From the NCBI GenBank assembly GCA_036845725.1, contig DAIUDK010000006.1, positions 1 to 64,000 of the forward strand: DNA of 64,000 nucleotides, read 5' to 3'. Made by a program: the position numbers and the translations under genes. Each line of letters starts with the position of its first letter. The first letter of the stretch is position 1. This stretch comes from DSWT01 sp036845725 (lineage in GTDB: Bacteria > Chloroflexota > Anaerolineae > B4-G1 > SLSP01). Shown here piece by piece: positions 26,098 through 36,159 of the stretch. Under the pieces are notes generated by a model, which was not told the origin of the DNA, did not search any database, and saw nothing but the letters and a program-made list of their open reading frames with translations.

Positions 26098-27154
26098 GAC
26101 AGCCGTCGCGCCTGAGACAGCCGTCGCGCCTGACGCCGTGCTGACGTGGGTTGGCAGCGCCGGCGGTATGGAGACGCAATTGGTCGCACGCGCCGGACTG
26201 CCCTTCATCGGCATTCCCGCTGGCGGGCTGCACGGCGTCGCGCTACTGAACGCCGTGCGCAACGGCTGGCAGTTGATGCGCGGAACGTTCGCCGCTCTGC
26301 GCCATCTGCGGCGCGAGCGCCCGGACGCGATCCTGACCACCGGGGGCTACGTCGCCGGGCCAGTCGCAGTCGCGGCGGCGTGGCAGAAAGTACCGATACT
26401 CGTCTACCTGCCGGACATCGAACCGGCGCAATCGGTGAAGGCGCTCGGACGGCTGGCAACTTGCATAGGGGTAACGGTCGAGGATTCGCGGGCTTTCCTT
26501 CCGGCAGAAAAAGTCGTCGTCACCGGCTATCCTTTGGGCGAGCGCATCACCCGCTGGAGCCGCGTCACCGGACGCGAAGCACTCGGTCTGCCGCCCAACG
26601 AACTAGTGTTATTGGTTTTTGGTGGCAGCCGGGGCGCGAGGTCGATCAACCGGACGCTACTTGCACAATTGCCAGCATTGACGGAAGTTGCAAACGTGTT
26701 ACATGTCAGTGGCGAACTGGATTGGCCGGAAGTTTCCGCCGCGCGCGAGGCGCTACCAGAAACTGTCAGGACACGTTATCACGCATATGCCTATCTCCAC
26801 GATGAGATGGGCGCGGCAATGGCAGCAGCGGACCTGGTCATTTGCCGGGCCGGGGCTTCGATTCTGGGTGAGTCCCCATATTTTGGCCTGCCCTCGATCC
26901 TGGTCCCCTACCCTCACGCCTGGCGCTACCAGAAGGTCAACGCGGCGTGGCTCACCGACCGTGGTGCCGCCGTCGTGTTGGAAGACGCTGCACTGCCGGC
27001 ACAACTCGCTTCTACGGCACGCAGTCTACTGCTAGATGGCCCACGGCGAGAGGCGATGGCGGCAGCCGCCCGCGCGCTCGCCCGGCCCGATGCAGCGCAG
27101 CGTCTGGCGGAACTGCTGGTGCAGGTGGCGGCCCCAAAAAGAGGGATGAAATGA
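25982..27154 (+). CDS. murG: UDP-N-acetylglucosamine--lipid I GlcNAc transferase
   Basis: 390 residues from TTG 25982, favoured by AAAGGGG just upstream; ATG 26009 (giving MRFWIVGGGTGGHVYPALAV) has no SD but places the conserved glycine loop right at the N-terminus. GT28 motifs: GGGTGGHVYPALAV, GGYVAGPVAVAA, LVFGGSRGARSIN, ICRAGASILGE and PYPHAWRYQKVNA. It converts lipid I to lipid II. Residues near 35-50 hold a (VAPETA) tandem insertion. The stop overlaps the next start (ATGA). Confidence 0.94.
   Translation: MSTTQVHSPMRFWIVGGGTGGHVYPALAVVQALQAVAPETAVAPETAVAPDAVLTWVGSAGGMETQLVARAGLPFIGIPAGGLHGVALLNAVRNGWQLMRGTFAALRHLRRERPDAILTTGGYVAGPVAVAAAWQKVPILVYLPDIEPAQSVKALGRLATCIGVTVEDSRAFLPAEKVVVTGYPLGERITRWSRVTGREALGLPPNELVLLVFGGSRGARSINRTLLAQLPALTEVANVLHVSGELDWPEVSAAREALPETVRTRYHAYAYLHDEMGAAMAAADLVICRAGASILGESPYFGLPSILVPYPHAWRYQKVNAAWLTDRGAAVVLEDAALPAQLASTARSLLLDGPRREAMAAAARALARPDAAQRLAELLVQVAAPKRGMK
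26084..26131 (+). repeat. 18-bp in-frame tandem repeat in murG
   Basis: Unit GCCGTCGCGCCTGAGACA at 26084-26101 and 26102-26119, with a partial third copy to about 26131. It encodes repeated Val-Ala-Pro-Glu-Thr-Ala in the N-terminal domain, after the first helix. The copies are identical, implying recent expansion. Confidence 0.9.
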
Positions 27155-27681
27155 TACCCATACAAACCGTGTTTTTTGGTCTGATATTGCTGTTCGGCAT
27201 CATCGGCGGGCTGCGCGGATGGGCAAAGGAACTGCTGGTCTGCTTTAGCGTGATTCTGGCGCGCTTCATCGAGATGGTGCTGCTCAGACACGTGCCGGTT
27301 ATCAACAGTTCGCTGCAGGCGTTGGCGGCCAACGATGCCAAAACCTGGTTTTACGTGCGCGGGATGCTCTTTATCATCGTCGTCTCTTTTGGCTACGCCA
27401 CCACCATCATCTCATCCGTCCTGGGCACGCGGGCGCGCAAGGAGAAGTTGCAGGACACGCTATTGGGATTTTTTCTTGGCGCTATCAACGGCTTCCTCAT
27501 TATTGGGATGTTGTGGGGATTTCTACATCAGAAAGGGTATGAGCTGTGGGGCATCACCGCACCGACCACAACACAGGCTCTGGGCATCATCCCGTATCTG
27601 CCGATTGGCTGGCTGGAAGGGCCAACGTTATTGGTAGCGGTGGCGATCGCATTCGCCTTCGTGCTCATCGTCTTTATTTGA
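27151..27681 (+). CDS. CvpA-like membrane protein
   Basis: 176 residues from ATG 27151, overlapping the murG stop by ATGA. Four hydrophobic helices: about 2-22 with the G-x-x-x-G-x-x-R-G-W-x-K-E CvpA/colicin V production signature, then about 65-88, 98-120 and 155-175. CvpA-type proteins affect envelope or septation traits in several bacteria, but the mechanism is unknown. Its fixed place between murG and murC suggests a cell-wall link. Confidence 0.65.
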   Translation: MIPIQTVFFGLILLFGIIGGLRGWAKELLVCFSVILARFIEMVLLRHVPVINSSLQALAANDAKTWFYVRGMLFIIVVSFGYATTIISSVLGTRARKEKLQDTLLGFFLGAINGFLIIGMLWGFLHQKGYELWGITAPTTTQALGIIPYLPIGWLEGPTLLVAVAIAFAFVLIVFI

Positions 27682-27690
27682 GGTTGCGTC

Positions 27691-29085
27691 ATGATCAACT
27701 TGCAGCAGTTCCACGAGGTACACATCGTCGGCATCGGCGGCGCCGGAATGTCGGCGATTGCACGCGTGCTGCACGGTAAGGGACTGCGCATTCACGGTTC
27801 GGATCAGCGGCAATCGCCACTCACCGATGCGCTGGGGGCAGAAGGCATTCCGGTGGCCATCGGGCACGCGGCGAACAACCTAGGTCAGGCCGATCTGGTG
27901 CTGATCTCCTCCGCCGTCCATGAAGACAACGCCGAGATCCAAGCAGCGAAGCGGCAAGGCATCCACGTGCTGGATCGCCCGCAGTTTCTCGGCACGCTGA
28001 CGGCTGGTTACGACGTCATCGCCATCGCGGGGGCGCACGGTAAGACCACCGTCACCGGCATGACAACGCTCCTGCTATTGGAAGCGGGTCTCGACCCCAC
28101 CTACATCGTAGGCGGGGTGATGGCGGACCTGGGCACCAACGGCCACGCCGGGACCGGGAAGCATTTCGTGATCGAAGCAGATGAATACCGCAGCACGTTT
28201 TTGGCGCTCAAACCGGCCATCGCCGTCGTGACGAACGTGGAATTCGATCACCCGGACAGCTTCCCCAGCGCGCGCTTTGTGCGGATGGCCTTCGGTAACT
28301 TCGTAGACAACATCCACGCAGACGGCACGTTGATCGCCTGCAACGACGATAAACTGGCGCACGCCATCGCGGCGTCGTATCACGCCAATGGCGGAAATTT
28401 GATGCTGTATGGGCAAAATGAGGGCATCGGGTTGACGTGGCGCGCCATCGACATTCGCGCGAACGAGCAGGGCGGCGTAAGTTTCACCGCCCGACTGGGC
28501 GCGGAGGTGATGGGCGATATCCACCTACGCGTGCCCGGCAACTATAACGCCGTCAACGCGCTGGCGGTGTTGAGTGTAGCCGAGGTTTTGGGGATCAAAT
28601 GGACGGTCGCCCGCGCGGCGCTGGAACGGTTCACCGGCACGGCGCGGCGCTTCGAAGTGTTGGGGGACGTGGATGGCATCGTCGTCATCGATGATTATGC
28701 CCACCACCCCACGCAAATTCGCAACGTCCTGCAGGCAGCGCGGCAGCGCTATCCGGGACGGCGCATCGTCGCCGCGTGGGAGCCGCACACGTTTAGCCGC
28801 GTCAAGACGCTGCATGCCGATTTTATGACAGCGTTCGCGGAAGCCGATCAGGTGTTTGTATTGCCCATCTACGCGGCGCGCGAAAGCGACGATGGCACGC
28901 TGACATCCGACACGCTGGCGCAACAGATCAAGCATCCGTCAGTCGGCGCGTTTGCGACGCTAGAAGAGGCCATCCATCGCCTCACCGAGCAGGCACAAAC
29001 CGGCGATGTCATCCTAATGCTGGGCGCGGGTAACGAGTACATCGTGGGCAAGCGTCTCGTCTTCGAACTGGAACGCACCAGTTGA
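27691..29085 (+). CDS. murC: UDP-N-acetylmuramate--L-alanine ligase
   Basis: 464 residues. HIVGIGGAGMSAIARVL opens the UDP-binding domain; GAHGKTTVTGMTTLL is the ATP loop; EADEYRSTFL, NVEFDHPDSFPS and IDDYAHHPTQIRNVL are the later Mur-ligase motifs, and AAWEPHTFSRVKTL is typical of MurC. It adds L-Ala to UDP-MurNAc, the first peptide-stem step. Start ATG 27691 is 10 bp after the cvpA-like gene. Confidence 0.96.
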   Translation: MINLQQFHEVHIVGIGGAGMSAIARVLHGKGLRIHGSDQRQSPLTDALGAEGIPVAIGHAANNLGQADLVLISSAVHEDNAEIQAAKRQGIHVLDRPQFLGTLTAGYDVIAIAGAHGKTTVTGMTTLLLLEAGLDPTYIVGGVMADLGTNGHAGTGKHFVIEADEYRSTFLALKPAIAVVTNVEFDHPDSFPSARFVRMAFGNFVDNIHADGTLIACNDDKLAHAIAASYHANGGNLMLYGQNEGIGLTWRAIDIRANEQGGVSFTARLGAEVMGDIHLRVPGNYNAVNALAVLSVAEVLGIKWTVARAALERFTGTARRFEVLGDVDGIVVIDDYAHHPTQIRNVLQAARQRYPGRRIVAAWEPHTFSRVKTLHADFMTAFAEADQVFVLPIYAARESDDGTLTSDTLAQQIKHPSVGAFATLEEAIHRLTEQAQTGDVILMLGAGNEYIVGKRLVFELERTS

Positions 29086-29174
29086 TTGAAGCATGGTGGG
29101 GTGAAGATTTGGAAATCGTACGGAACGGATTCGCCATTTGCAATTTACCATCTGCCATTTGTTACGGAGGGACT

Positions 29175-29321
29175 ATGTCACGTTTAACACGTTGGTTCAT
29201 CAAATTCACGGGCATCAAAGGGCGTCAGGAAGCGCGCTACCGGGCCTATCATTCCGAGGCGCTGACTGCCAAGATGCGGGTGGTTAAACGGGCCCAGGGA
29301 AAGCAAAAGGGAGGCCGGTAA
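29175..29321 (+). CDS. small basic protein between murC and murB
   Basis: 48 residues from ATG 29175 with a clear GGAGG SD. Sequence is strongly basic (MSRLTRWFIKFTGIKGRQEA... ending in KRAQGKQKGGR) with one short amphipathic or hydrophobic start. It ends 4 bp before murB, so it is translated within the operon. I do not recognise the family. The long AT-rich spacer before it (29086-29174) holds ATTTGC/ATTTACC-like words. Confidence 0.6.
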   Translation: MSRLTRWFIKFTGIKGRQEARYRAYHSEALTAKMRVVKRAQGKQKGGR

Positions 29322-29325
29322 CGCC

Positions 29326-30276
29326 GTGCGTGTCGAGCGCGCGCAGGCCGAAATCGCGGCGACGTTAGGTGACGCCGCGCAGCGCGATGTTCCGTTGGCG
29401 CGGTATTCTAGGGTCGGCATTGGTGGACCGGCGGAACTGTTGGTCATCGCGCGCGACCGCGACACGCTTATTCAGGCCATCCGTTTGGCGCAAGAGGTCG
29501 GAATACCATGGCGAGTCTTCGGTGGATTGACCAACATGCTTCTGCCCGATGGCGGATTGCACGGTATGGTCGTTCTCAATCACGCGCGCGGCGTGGAGTA
29601 CGACACAGCGACATGCCGAGTGGTTGTCGAATCCGGCGCCATTATCGCCACAGTTGCGCAGGAGACCACACGTAGGGGTTGGGGTGGGTTAACGTGGGCG
29701 GTGGGACTGCCCGGCACAGCCGGTGGAGCGGTGGTGAACAATGCAGGCGCATTCGGCGGCGAAATCGCCAAAATGCTTATCGCTGCCGAGATATTGACAC
29801 CGGACGGGCACATTCAAACGGTAGAGCCGGACTGGTTCGCGTTCCAGTACCGGTACAGCAAGCTCAAGGCGACGAAGATGCAGGTGATCGTGGTCAGTGC
29901 AACGCTACAATTGACGCTGCGCGACCCGGCAGCGCTGGCGGCGAAAGCGACCGAATACACCGAGCGCCGCCAGCGCACCCAGCCAGCGGGCCGGACGCTG
30001 GGTTCGACGTTCAAGAATCCGCCTGGCGAACCGGGTAAGCCCGGAGATTACGCCGGGCGCTTGATCGAAGCGGCGGGGTTGAAGGGCACACGGCACGGCG
30101 GATGCGTAATCTCAGAACAGCATGCCAACTTTATCATGAATGAGGGCAATGGCACGGCAGCCGATTACCAGGCCCTGATCGACCTGGTCCAGGCAGAAGT
30201 CCAGCGGCAATTCGGTGTCCGCCTTGAGCCAGAAATCGAGATTATTTCAGATCTAGGATTGGAGATTGAAGATTGA
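29326..30276 (+). CDS. murB: UDP-N-acetylenolpyruvoylglucosamine reductase
   Basis: 316 residues from GTG 29326, with GGAGG about 10 nt upstream. FAD-binding motifs YSRVGIGGPAELLVIA, GGLTNML, GLPGTAGGAVVNNAGAFGGEI; catalytic elements YRYSKLK, GSTFKNPPGEPG, and ISEQHANFIMNEGNGTA with the late Glu in LEPEIEI. It reduces enolpyruvyl-UDP-GlcNAc to UDP-MurNAc. The stop overlaps the ddl TTG start. Confidence 0.95.
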   Translation: MRVERAQAEIAATLGDAAQRDVPLARYSRVGIGGPAELLVIARDRDTLIQAIRLAQEVGIPWRVFGGLTNMLLPDGGLHGMVVLNHARGVEYDTATCRVVVESGAIIATVAQETTRRGWGGLTWAVGLPGTAGGAVVNNAGAFGGEIAKMLIAAEILTPDGHIQTVEPDWFAFQYRYSKLKATKMQVIVVSATLQLTLRDPAALAAKATEYTERRQRTQPAGRTLGSTFKNPPGEPGKPGDYAGRLIEAAGLKGTRHGGCVISEQHANFIMNEGNGTAADYQALIDLVQAEVQRQFGVRLEPEIEIISDLGLEIED

Positions 30277-31463
30277 AAACGGAACGGGTGAAAGTAGCGG
30301 TGTTATTCGGCGGGCGCTCCGGCGAACACGAAGTGAGCATCATGTCGGCTCGCTCGGTGATGCGCGCGCTAGATCCGGAGAAATACGAGGCGATCCCGGT
30401 GGGAATCACCCGGCAGGGACGCTGGCTCGTCGGTGCGGATCCGATGAAGGCGCTGGAAAGCGAGGATCTCACCGGGACGCAGTTCGCCGCCATTTTCGCC
30501 GATCCGTCCAAGCAAGGACTGTGGGCTGACACTGAGGCCCAAGCGGCGACAAATAATCATCTCGCCACCATCGAAAGTGGCGACGAGAGTACACCGCATC
30601 CTGCGGCATTGGCCTCCCTCTCGCGGGTGGACGTCGTCTTCCCGGTGCTACACGGGACGTTCGGCGAGGACGGCACGGTGCAGGGCTTGCTCGAACTGGC
30701 GGGCGTGCCCTACGTGGGCGGCGGCGTGCTCAACTCGGCGCTGGCGATGGACAAAATCGCCTTCAAGGACGTCGTCAAGGCGCGGGGGTTGCCCATCATG
30801 GATTACGTATGGACGACGCGCCGGCAGTGGCTGGCCGAACCGGAGACGGTAATGGACGAGGTCGAGCGCAAACTCGGTTATCCCATCTTCACCAAGCCGG
30901 CCAATCTGGGGTCGAGCGTCGGCATCACTAAATGTCACGACCGCACCGAATTGCAACAAGGGATGGATGAAGCCGCACTTTACGACCGCCGCATTCTGGC
31001 GGAGTGGGCTGTGCCCGACGCGCGCGAGATCGAAGTGAGCGTCCTGGGCAACGAGAACCCGATGGCATCGGTGCCCGGCGAAATCATCCCCAGCCGCGAA
31101 TTCTACGACTATTACGCGAAATATCTGGATGATGGCGAAGAGGCATCGGAACTGCTGATCCCGGCGCCGCTGGACGAGGCCATGACCCGGCAGATACAGC
31201 ATTTGGCGGTCGAGGCCTACCGCGCCATCGATGGCACAGGCATGGCGCGGGTAGATTTTCTACTCAGCCGCACGACGGGCGAGCTTTATCTGAACGAGAT
31301 CAACACCATCCCGGGGTTTACCAATATCAGCATGTATCCCAAGCTGTGGGAGGCATCAGGCATACCATACGACCGTTTACTGGAATGGCTCATCGACTTG
31401 GCGTTGGACCGGCAAGCAGAGAACGCACGATCCGTGAGGGTTTTCCGACCGAGCGAGAAATGA
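30273..31463 (+). CDS. ddl: D-alanine--D-alanine ligase
   Basis: 396-residue ATP-grasp enzyme. KVAVLFGGRSGEHEVSIMSARSV at the N-terminus, VFPVLHGTFGEDGTVQGLLE, GSSVGITK (ATP-grasp loop), EIEVSVLGNE and LNEINTIPGFTNISMYPKLW (metal ligands) are all present. Start is TTG 30273 overlapping the murB stop, preceded by GGAG. It makes the D-Ala-D-Ala dipeptide used by MurF. A segment at about 80-120 is longer than in compact Ddl enzymes. Confidence 0.95.
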   Translation: MKTERVKVAVLFGGRSGEHEVSIMSARSVMRALDPEKYEAIPVGITRQGRWLVGADPMKALESEDLTGTQFAAIFADPSKQGLWADTEAQAATNNHLATIESGDESTPHPAALASLSRVDVVFPVLHGTFGEDGTVQGLLELAGVPYVGGGVLNSALAMDKIAFKDVVKARGLPIMDYVWTTRRQWLAEPETVMDEVERKLGYPIFTKPANLGSSVGITKCHDRTELQQGMDEAALYDRRILAEWAVPDAREIEVSVLGNENPMASVPGEIIPSREFYDYYAKYLDDGEEASELLIPAPLDEAMTRQIQHLAVEAYRAIDGTGMARVDFLLSRTTGELYLNEINTIPGFTNISMYPKLWEASGIPYDRLLEWLIDLALDRQAENARSVRVFRPSEK

Positions 31464-31540
31464 AAATGCGTGAATACGTAACTCCAGACCCATTACGCAT
31501 TACAATTACTGATTACTGTGACACAGACTGAGGCAGCGAT

Positions 31541-32410
31541 ATGAAAAAGAAGCCAGAGCAACGACCATATTATCGCACTGCCGCTTTGCTAGGCGCGCAG
31601 CAGCGGCCATACGGTGGCAGGTCCCGCACCACGTCCGCACGGACAGGCATTTCCAATTCACGTGCGCGTGCGGTAGATGCGCAACTGTATATCCCCTGGA
31701 AACTCATCGTACTGCTCACACTCATCGGGACTGCGGTTATCTGGCTCCTCGTGGATAACCGTTGGTATCTGATGAGCCAGAACATTCGCGTGACAGGAGC
31801 CAGTTCCCAGGAAACGGCCTTCAATGTGGCAGTCGCGTCGGATTTGCTGGGCTGGCACGGCCTGCGGCTGCGCCCTCACGCTGCTGCCGCCGCCATTATG
31901 GAGCAAGTTCCCGCCATCACCGCAGCCCAGGTCGAGTGCAGCCGCTTTCCAGCGGCATGTGTCATCTACGTGCAAGAGCGTCAGCCGGTCCTCAATTGGG
32001 TGACGGAGAACGCAATCTATGGAATCGACGCAGAAGGCGTACTTTTGCCCTTCCCCGAGGTGCGTGCCGGGCTGCCTGTGGTGCGCGGCCCACTGCCCGA
32101 AGGGGATAACAGCCGCACACGGGTCGCCGTATCGGAAGGTGTGACGGCATTGGCAGCACTCGGCATCGACTCGACGGCAGACGGAAATGGCCTAGAATAT
32201 CACCCGGAACGTGGCCTGATCTGGACCGACCCACAGGGCCGGCGGGTCGCTTTCGGCGTCGGGGCAGATATGGAAGCGAGATGGAGCATTTACGTCGCGC
32301 TGATCGCGCATCTGGAAGCGCGCACCGTTGCCGGCAACGGCGTCTTCCCCTGGACGATAGACGTGCGCTTCCCCGAAGGTCCAACGTACTCACTCGAACG
32401 CTTGTGGTAA
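31541..32410 (+). CDS. ftsQ: cell division protein FtsQ/DivIB
   Basis: 289 residues: Arg-rich cytoplasmic tail (about 1-50), one transmembrane helix (about 55-76), then a POTRA domain (about 80-150, SQNIRVTGASSQETAF... VQERQPVLNWVTENAIYGIDAEGVLLP) and a C-terminal beta domain. The GIDAEGVLLP segment is typical of the family. FtsQ links FtsA/FtsZ-side assembly to the FtsL/FtsI synthase. The 77-bp spacer from ddl is made of CATTAC-type words. Confidence 0.88.
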   Translation: MKKKPEQRPYYRTAALLGAQQRPYGGRSRTTSARTGISNSRARAVDAQLYIPWKLIVLLTLIGTAVIWLLVDNRWYLMSQNIRVTGASSQETAFNVAVASDLLGWHGLRLRPHAAAAAIMEQVPAITAAQVECSRFPAACVIYVQERQPVLNWVTENAIYGIDAEGVLLPFPEVRAGLPVVRGPLPEGDNSRTRVAVSEGVTALAALGIDSTADGNGLEYHPERGLIWTDPQGRRVAFGVGADMEARWSIYVALIAHLEARTVAGNGVFPWTIDVRFPEGPTYSLERLW

Positions 32411-32428
32411 AGTAAAGGGGGTGTTAAT

Positions 32429-33652
32429 GTGGAACGATCGGTTGTAGGTATCGATATTGGCAGTCACCGCATCCTGGTATTGGTGGGCGAGGTGACAGAG
32501 ACAGAGGGTACGCGCATCGTCGGTGTTGGCAGCGTACCCAGCAAGGGTATCAAAAAGGGCGTGGTCGTCAATGTGAACGAGGCTACCACCGCCATCGCCG
32601 AAGCCGTAGAACGCGCAGAACAAAGCTCCGGCTACCAGATCGAACGTGCCTACGTCGGCGTGACGGGCGCGCACATAAGCTCGCGCAATAGCCAGGGTGT
32701 GGTTGGCGTGATGCGACGTGACCGTGGTATTATGCCCGACGACGTGGATCGCGTCCTGGAAGCCGCCGGTGCGATCGTCCTGCCGCAAAACCAGGAACTG
32801 ATCCATATCATCCCCCGCAGCTACACGGTGGATGGGCAACAGGGCGTGCGCGATCCACTGGGGATGCACGGGTTCCGCCTGGAAGTCGAAGCCCACGTAG
32901 TGATGGCATCGAGCACGGCAGTGCAGAACCTGCAAAAGTGCGTGCAGGGCGCGGGCATCGAGGTCAGTGAATTGGTGCTCACCGGGCTGGCGTCGGGTAA
33001 GGCGATGCTCTCCGATACGGAGAAAGAGATGGGCGTGGTGCTCGTCGATATTGGGGAAGGTACCACCGACATCGCTATCTTCATCGAGGGGACGGTGTGG
33101 CACACGCGCTCGCTGGCATTGGGCGGCGAATACATCACCAACGACATCGCCATCGGCCTACGACTGCCGTCGGAAATCGCCGAGCAAGTGAAGATACAGC
33201 ACGGGCACGCGCTGGCCGCGCAAGTCGCCGAAGATGAGCGCTTCACCATCTCCCCTTATGGTGAAGGCAGCCCAATAGTGGTGCCGCGGTGGAAACTCGC
33301 GCAAATCGTCCAGGCGCGCTGCGAAGAAATCCTGGAAAACGTGCAGCAGGAGATCAAACGCTCCGGGTACGATGGCCTGCTGCCCGCGGGTCTGGTGCTA
33401 TGCGGCGGCACGGCGCAGTTGCCGGGTCTGCGCGAACTGGCGCGCGACCTGTTCCAACTACCGGTGCAAATCGGCGTACCGAAGAATATCTCCGGTTTAA
33501 CTGATCAAGTCGCCAATCCGAGCGCTGCTGTCGCAGTGGGATTGGTGGAATGGATGCCCATGTGGGAAGAAGGTGGTGGGGGATGGCGCACGGTGCGCAT
33601 CCCGTGGTGGAAACGTTTAGGGCCCTGGCTCAAGACACTCTTGCCAGGATAA
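32429..33652 (+). CDS. ftsA: cell division protein FtsA
   Basis: 407 residues from GTG 32429. Actin-fold motifs: VVGIDIGSHRILVLVGE (phosphate 1), VGVTGAHISSRNSQGVV (SHS2/1C region), VLVDIGEGTTDIAIF (phosphate 2), GGEYITNDIAIGL and LVLCGGTAQLPGL (adenosine). The end (WKRLGPWLKTLLPG) is amphipathic and would be the membrane-targeting helix. FtsA tethers FtsZ to the membrane. Confidence 0.95.
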   Translation: MERSVVGIDIGSHRILVLVGEVTETEGTRIVGVGSVPSKGIKKGVVVNVNEATTAIAEAVERAEQSSGYQIERAYVGVTGAHISSRNSQGVVGVMRRDRGIMPDDVDRVLEAAGAIVLPQNQELIHIIPRSYTVDGQQGVRDPLGMHGFRLEVEAHVVMASSTAVQNLQKCVQGAGIEVSELVLTGLASGKAMLSDTEKEMGVVLVDIGEGTTDIAIFIEGTVWHTRSLALGGEYITNDIAIGLRLPSEIAEQVKIQHGHALAAQVAEDERFTISPYGEGSPIVVPRWKLAQIVQARCEEILENVQQEIKRSGYDGLLPAGLVLCGGTAQLPGLRELARDLFQLPVQIGVPKNISGLTDQVANPSAAVAVGLVEWMPMWEEGGGGWRTVRIPWWKRLGPWLKTLLPG

Positions 33653-33831
33653 CTTGGGTATCCTGGCGAAGGTTCAGAACGATAGTCTCAAAAAGATTCT
33701 CATTCGCAACCTTCGCAAGGATGGCTAAGATGGGAAATCGATGGTCAACATAGCGGCAGAAGGAAGGTAGAACGATGAATTATAGGAGTTTGTCAACACA
33801 GAGGAAAACATACTTTGACGGAGGTGCGACT

Positions 33832-34938
<1,107 letters not shown>

Positions 34939-34974
34939 GTGGCAAATCGGTAAACGGCAGATGTGAGGCTGAGG

Positions 34975-35013
34975 AGTATGCTTGCGTGGTGAAGTGTACC
35001 ATGCAAGCATACT
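34975..35013 (+). terminator. 16-bp hairpin after ftsZ
   Basis: Arms 34975-34990 and 34998-35013 pair along their whole length with one G-U wobble around a 7-nt loop. No T run follows, so it may act as a transcript-end protector ahead of the true terminator at 35047. Confidence 0.6.
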
Positions 35014-35046
35014 TGCTTGTGAAAGTGGAACTCATGCCGGATATTG

Positions 35047-35073
35047 GCGCGGGATCGCGATCCCGCGCTTTTT
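35047..35073 (+). terminator. intrinsic terminator of the dcw operon
   Basis: A perfect 22-bp GC-rich palindrome (35047-35068; arms GCGCGGGATCG) is followed by TTTTTGTTGT. This is a textbook rho-independent terminator. Confidence 0.9.
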
Positions 35074-35109
35074 GTTGTAATGTAACGGCAAAAAATATCA
35101 ATCTTTATC

Positions 35110-35137
35110 TTCAAAATGGTCGTTTCCGTGGTATAAT
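35110..35137 (+). promoter_or_regulatory. promoter of the ABC transporter operon
   Basis: TTCAAA (35110-35115), 16-bp spacer, perfect TATAAT (35132-35137), 29 bp before the ATG. Confidence 0.6.
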
Positions 35138-35166
35138 CCTGCTACATAATGTGGAAGGATAATGAT

Positions 35167-36159
35167 ATGATCGAAATCGAAGGGTTGACGAAAGTGTTTG
35201 ACGGGTTAATGGCCGTGGACGACATCACGTTGACTGTGCGGCCAGGCGAGGTGATGGCCCTGTTAGGCCCCAATGGCGCCGGCAAGACGACAACGGTACG
35301 TATGCTCGCCGCCATCCTCAAGCCCACCGCCGGGCGGGCGCGCGTCGCTGGATACGATGTAGCAACGCAAGGTCATGACGTGCGGCGCAACGTTGGAATG
35401 CTCACCGAAGCGCCTGGTCTCTACAGCCGCATGACCGGGCGCGAATATCTGGACTTCTTCGGACAACTGCGCGAGATCCCCACCCCAGAACGGCGCACGC
35501 GCATCGACGAACTCGCCGACTGGTTCAAGATGACGCCCGTGGTAAACCACGGGGCTGTGATGGACCACAGGCCCGAGGCAAACCACAAAAACGTGCTGGA
35601 TCGCCGTCTGGGTGAGTACTCCAAAGGCATGGCGCAGAAAATCGCGCTGATACGAACGCTGCTTCACGATCCCCCCGTGCTGCTGCTTGACGAGCCGACC
35701 TCCGCAATGGACCCGGCGAGCGCGCGGCTGGTGCGAGACACCATCACGCAACTGCGCAACGATGCCCATCGCGCCATCATCCTGTGTACCCACAACTTGC
35801 CGGAGGCCGAAGCCCTGGCCGATCGTATCGCCATCATCCGCCAGGGACGCATTGTGGAACAAGACGCTACGCCCGCGCTCAAAGAACGCCTGCTCGGCCC
35901 TCCGTTGATGGAAATCCGTCTTGCCAGCCCCACTCAAAACGGCATCATTGCGCTGGTCGAGCACACCATTGCCAACAGTGGAGCTCACATACAGGATGCC
36001 AGTGATGATTGGATCCGCTACAGCACACCCGATCCGGCGGTCACGAACCCCGCACTACTCCAGACACTCAGCGCCTCCGGTGTAGCCGTGTTGACGTTAA
36101 GCGAGGTCGCCCAAAGCCTGGAAGCGGTCTACCTGCGAGCGGTGGAGGGACACGCATGA
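35167..36159 (+). CDS. ABC transporter ATP-binding protein
   Basis: 330 residues from ATG 35167 (GGAAGGA upstream; ATG 35149 is poorly placed). Walker A GPNGAGKTT, signature LGEYSKGMAQKIAL, Walker B VLLLDEPTSAMD and the switch His in ILCTHNLPEAEAL. Family DrrA/CcmA-like exporters with ABC-2 permeases. An unusual stretch of about 20 residues (VVNHGAVMDHRPEANHKNV) sits between the helical domain and the signature motif and is encoded by palindromic DNA. The TGA overlaps the permease ATG. Confidence 0.93.
   Translation: MIEIEGLTKVFDGLMAVDDITLTVRPGEVMALLGPNGAGKTTTVRMLAAILKPTAGRARVAGYDVATQGHDVRRNVGMLTEAPGLYSRMTGREYLDFFGQLREIPTPERRTRIDELADWFKMTPVVNHGAVMDHRPEANHKNVLDRRLGEYSKGMAQKIALIRTLLHDPPVLLLDEPTSAMDPASARLVRDTITQLRNDAHRAIILCTHNLPEAEALADRIAIIRQGRIVEQDATPALKERLLGPPLMEIRLASPTQNGIIALVEHTIANSGAHIQDASDDWIRYSTPDPAVTNPALLQTLSASGVAVLTLSEVAQSLEAVYLRAVEGHA
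35536..35553. repeat. palindrome inside the ABC ATPase gene
   Basis: CCCGTGGT-AA-ACCACGGG (35536-35553), followed by a second imperfect palindrome (CTGTG..CACAG, about 35554-35570) and further CCAC words. It encodes the extra segment ahead of the ABC signature and looks like an inserted palindromic element kept in frame. Confidence 0.65.
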
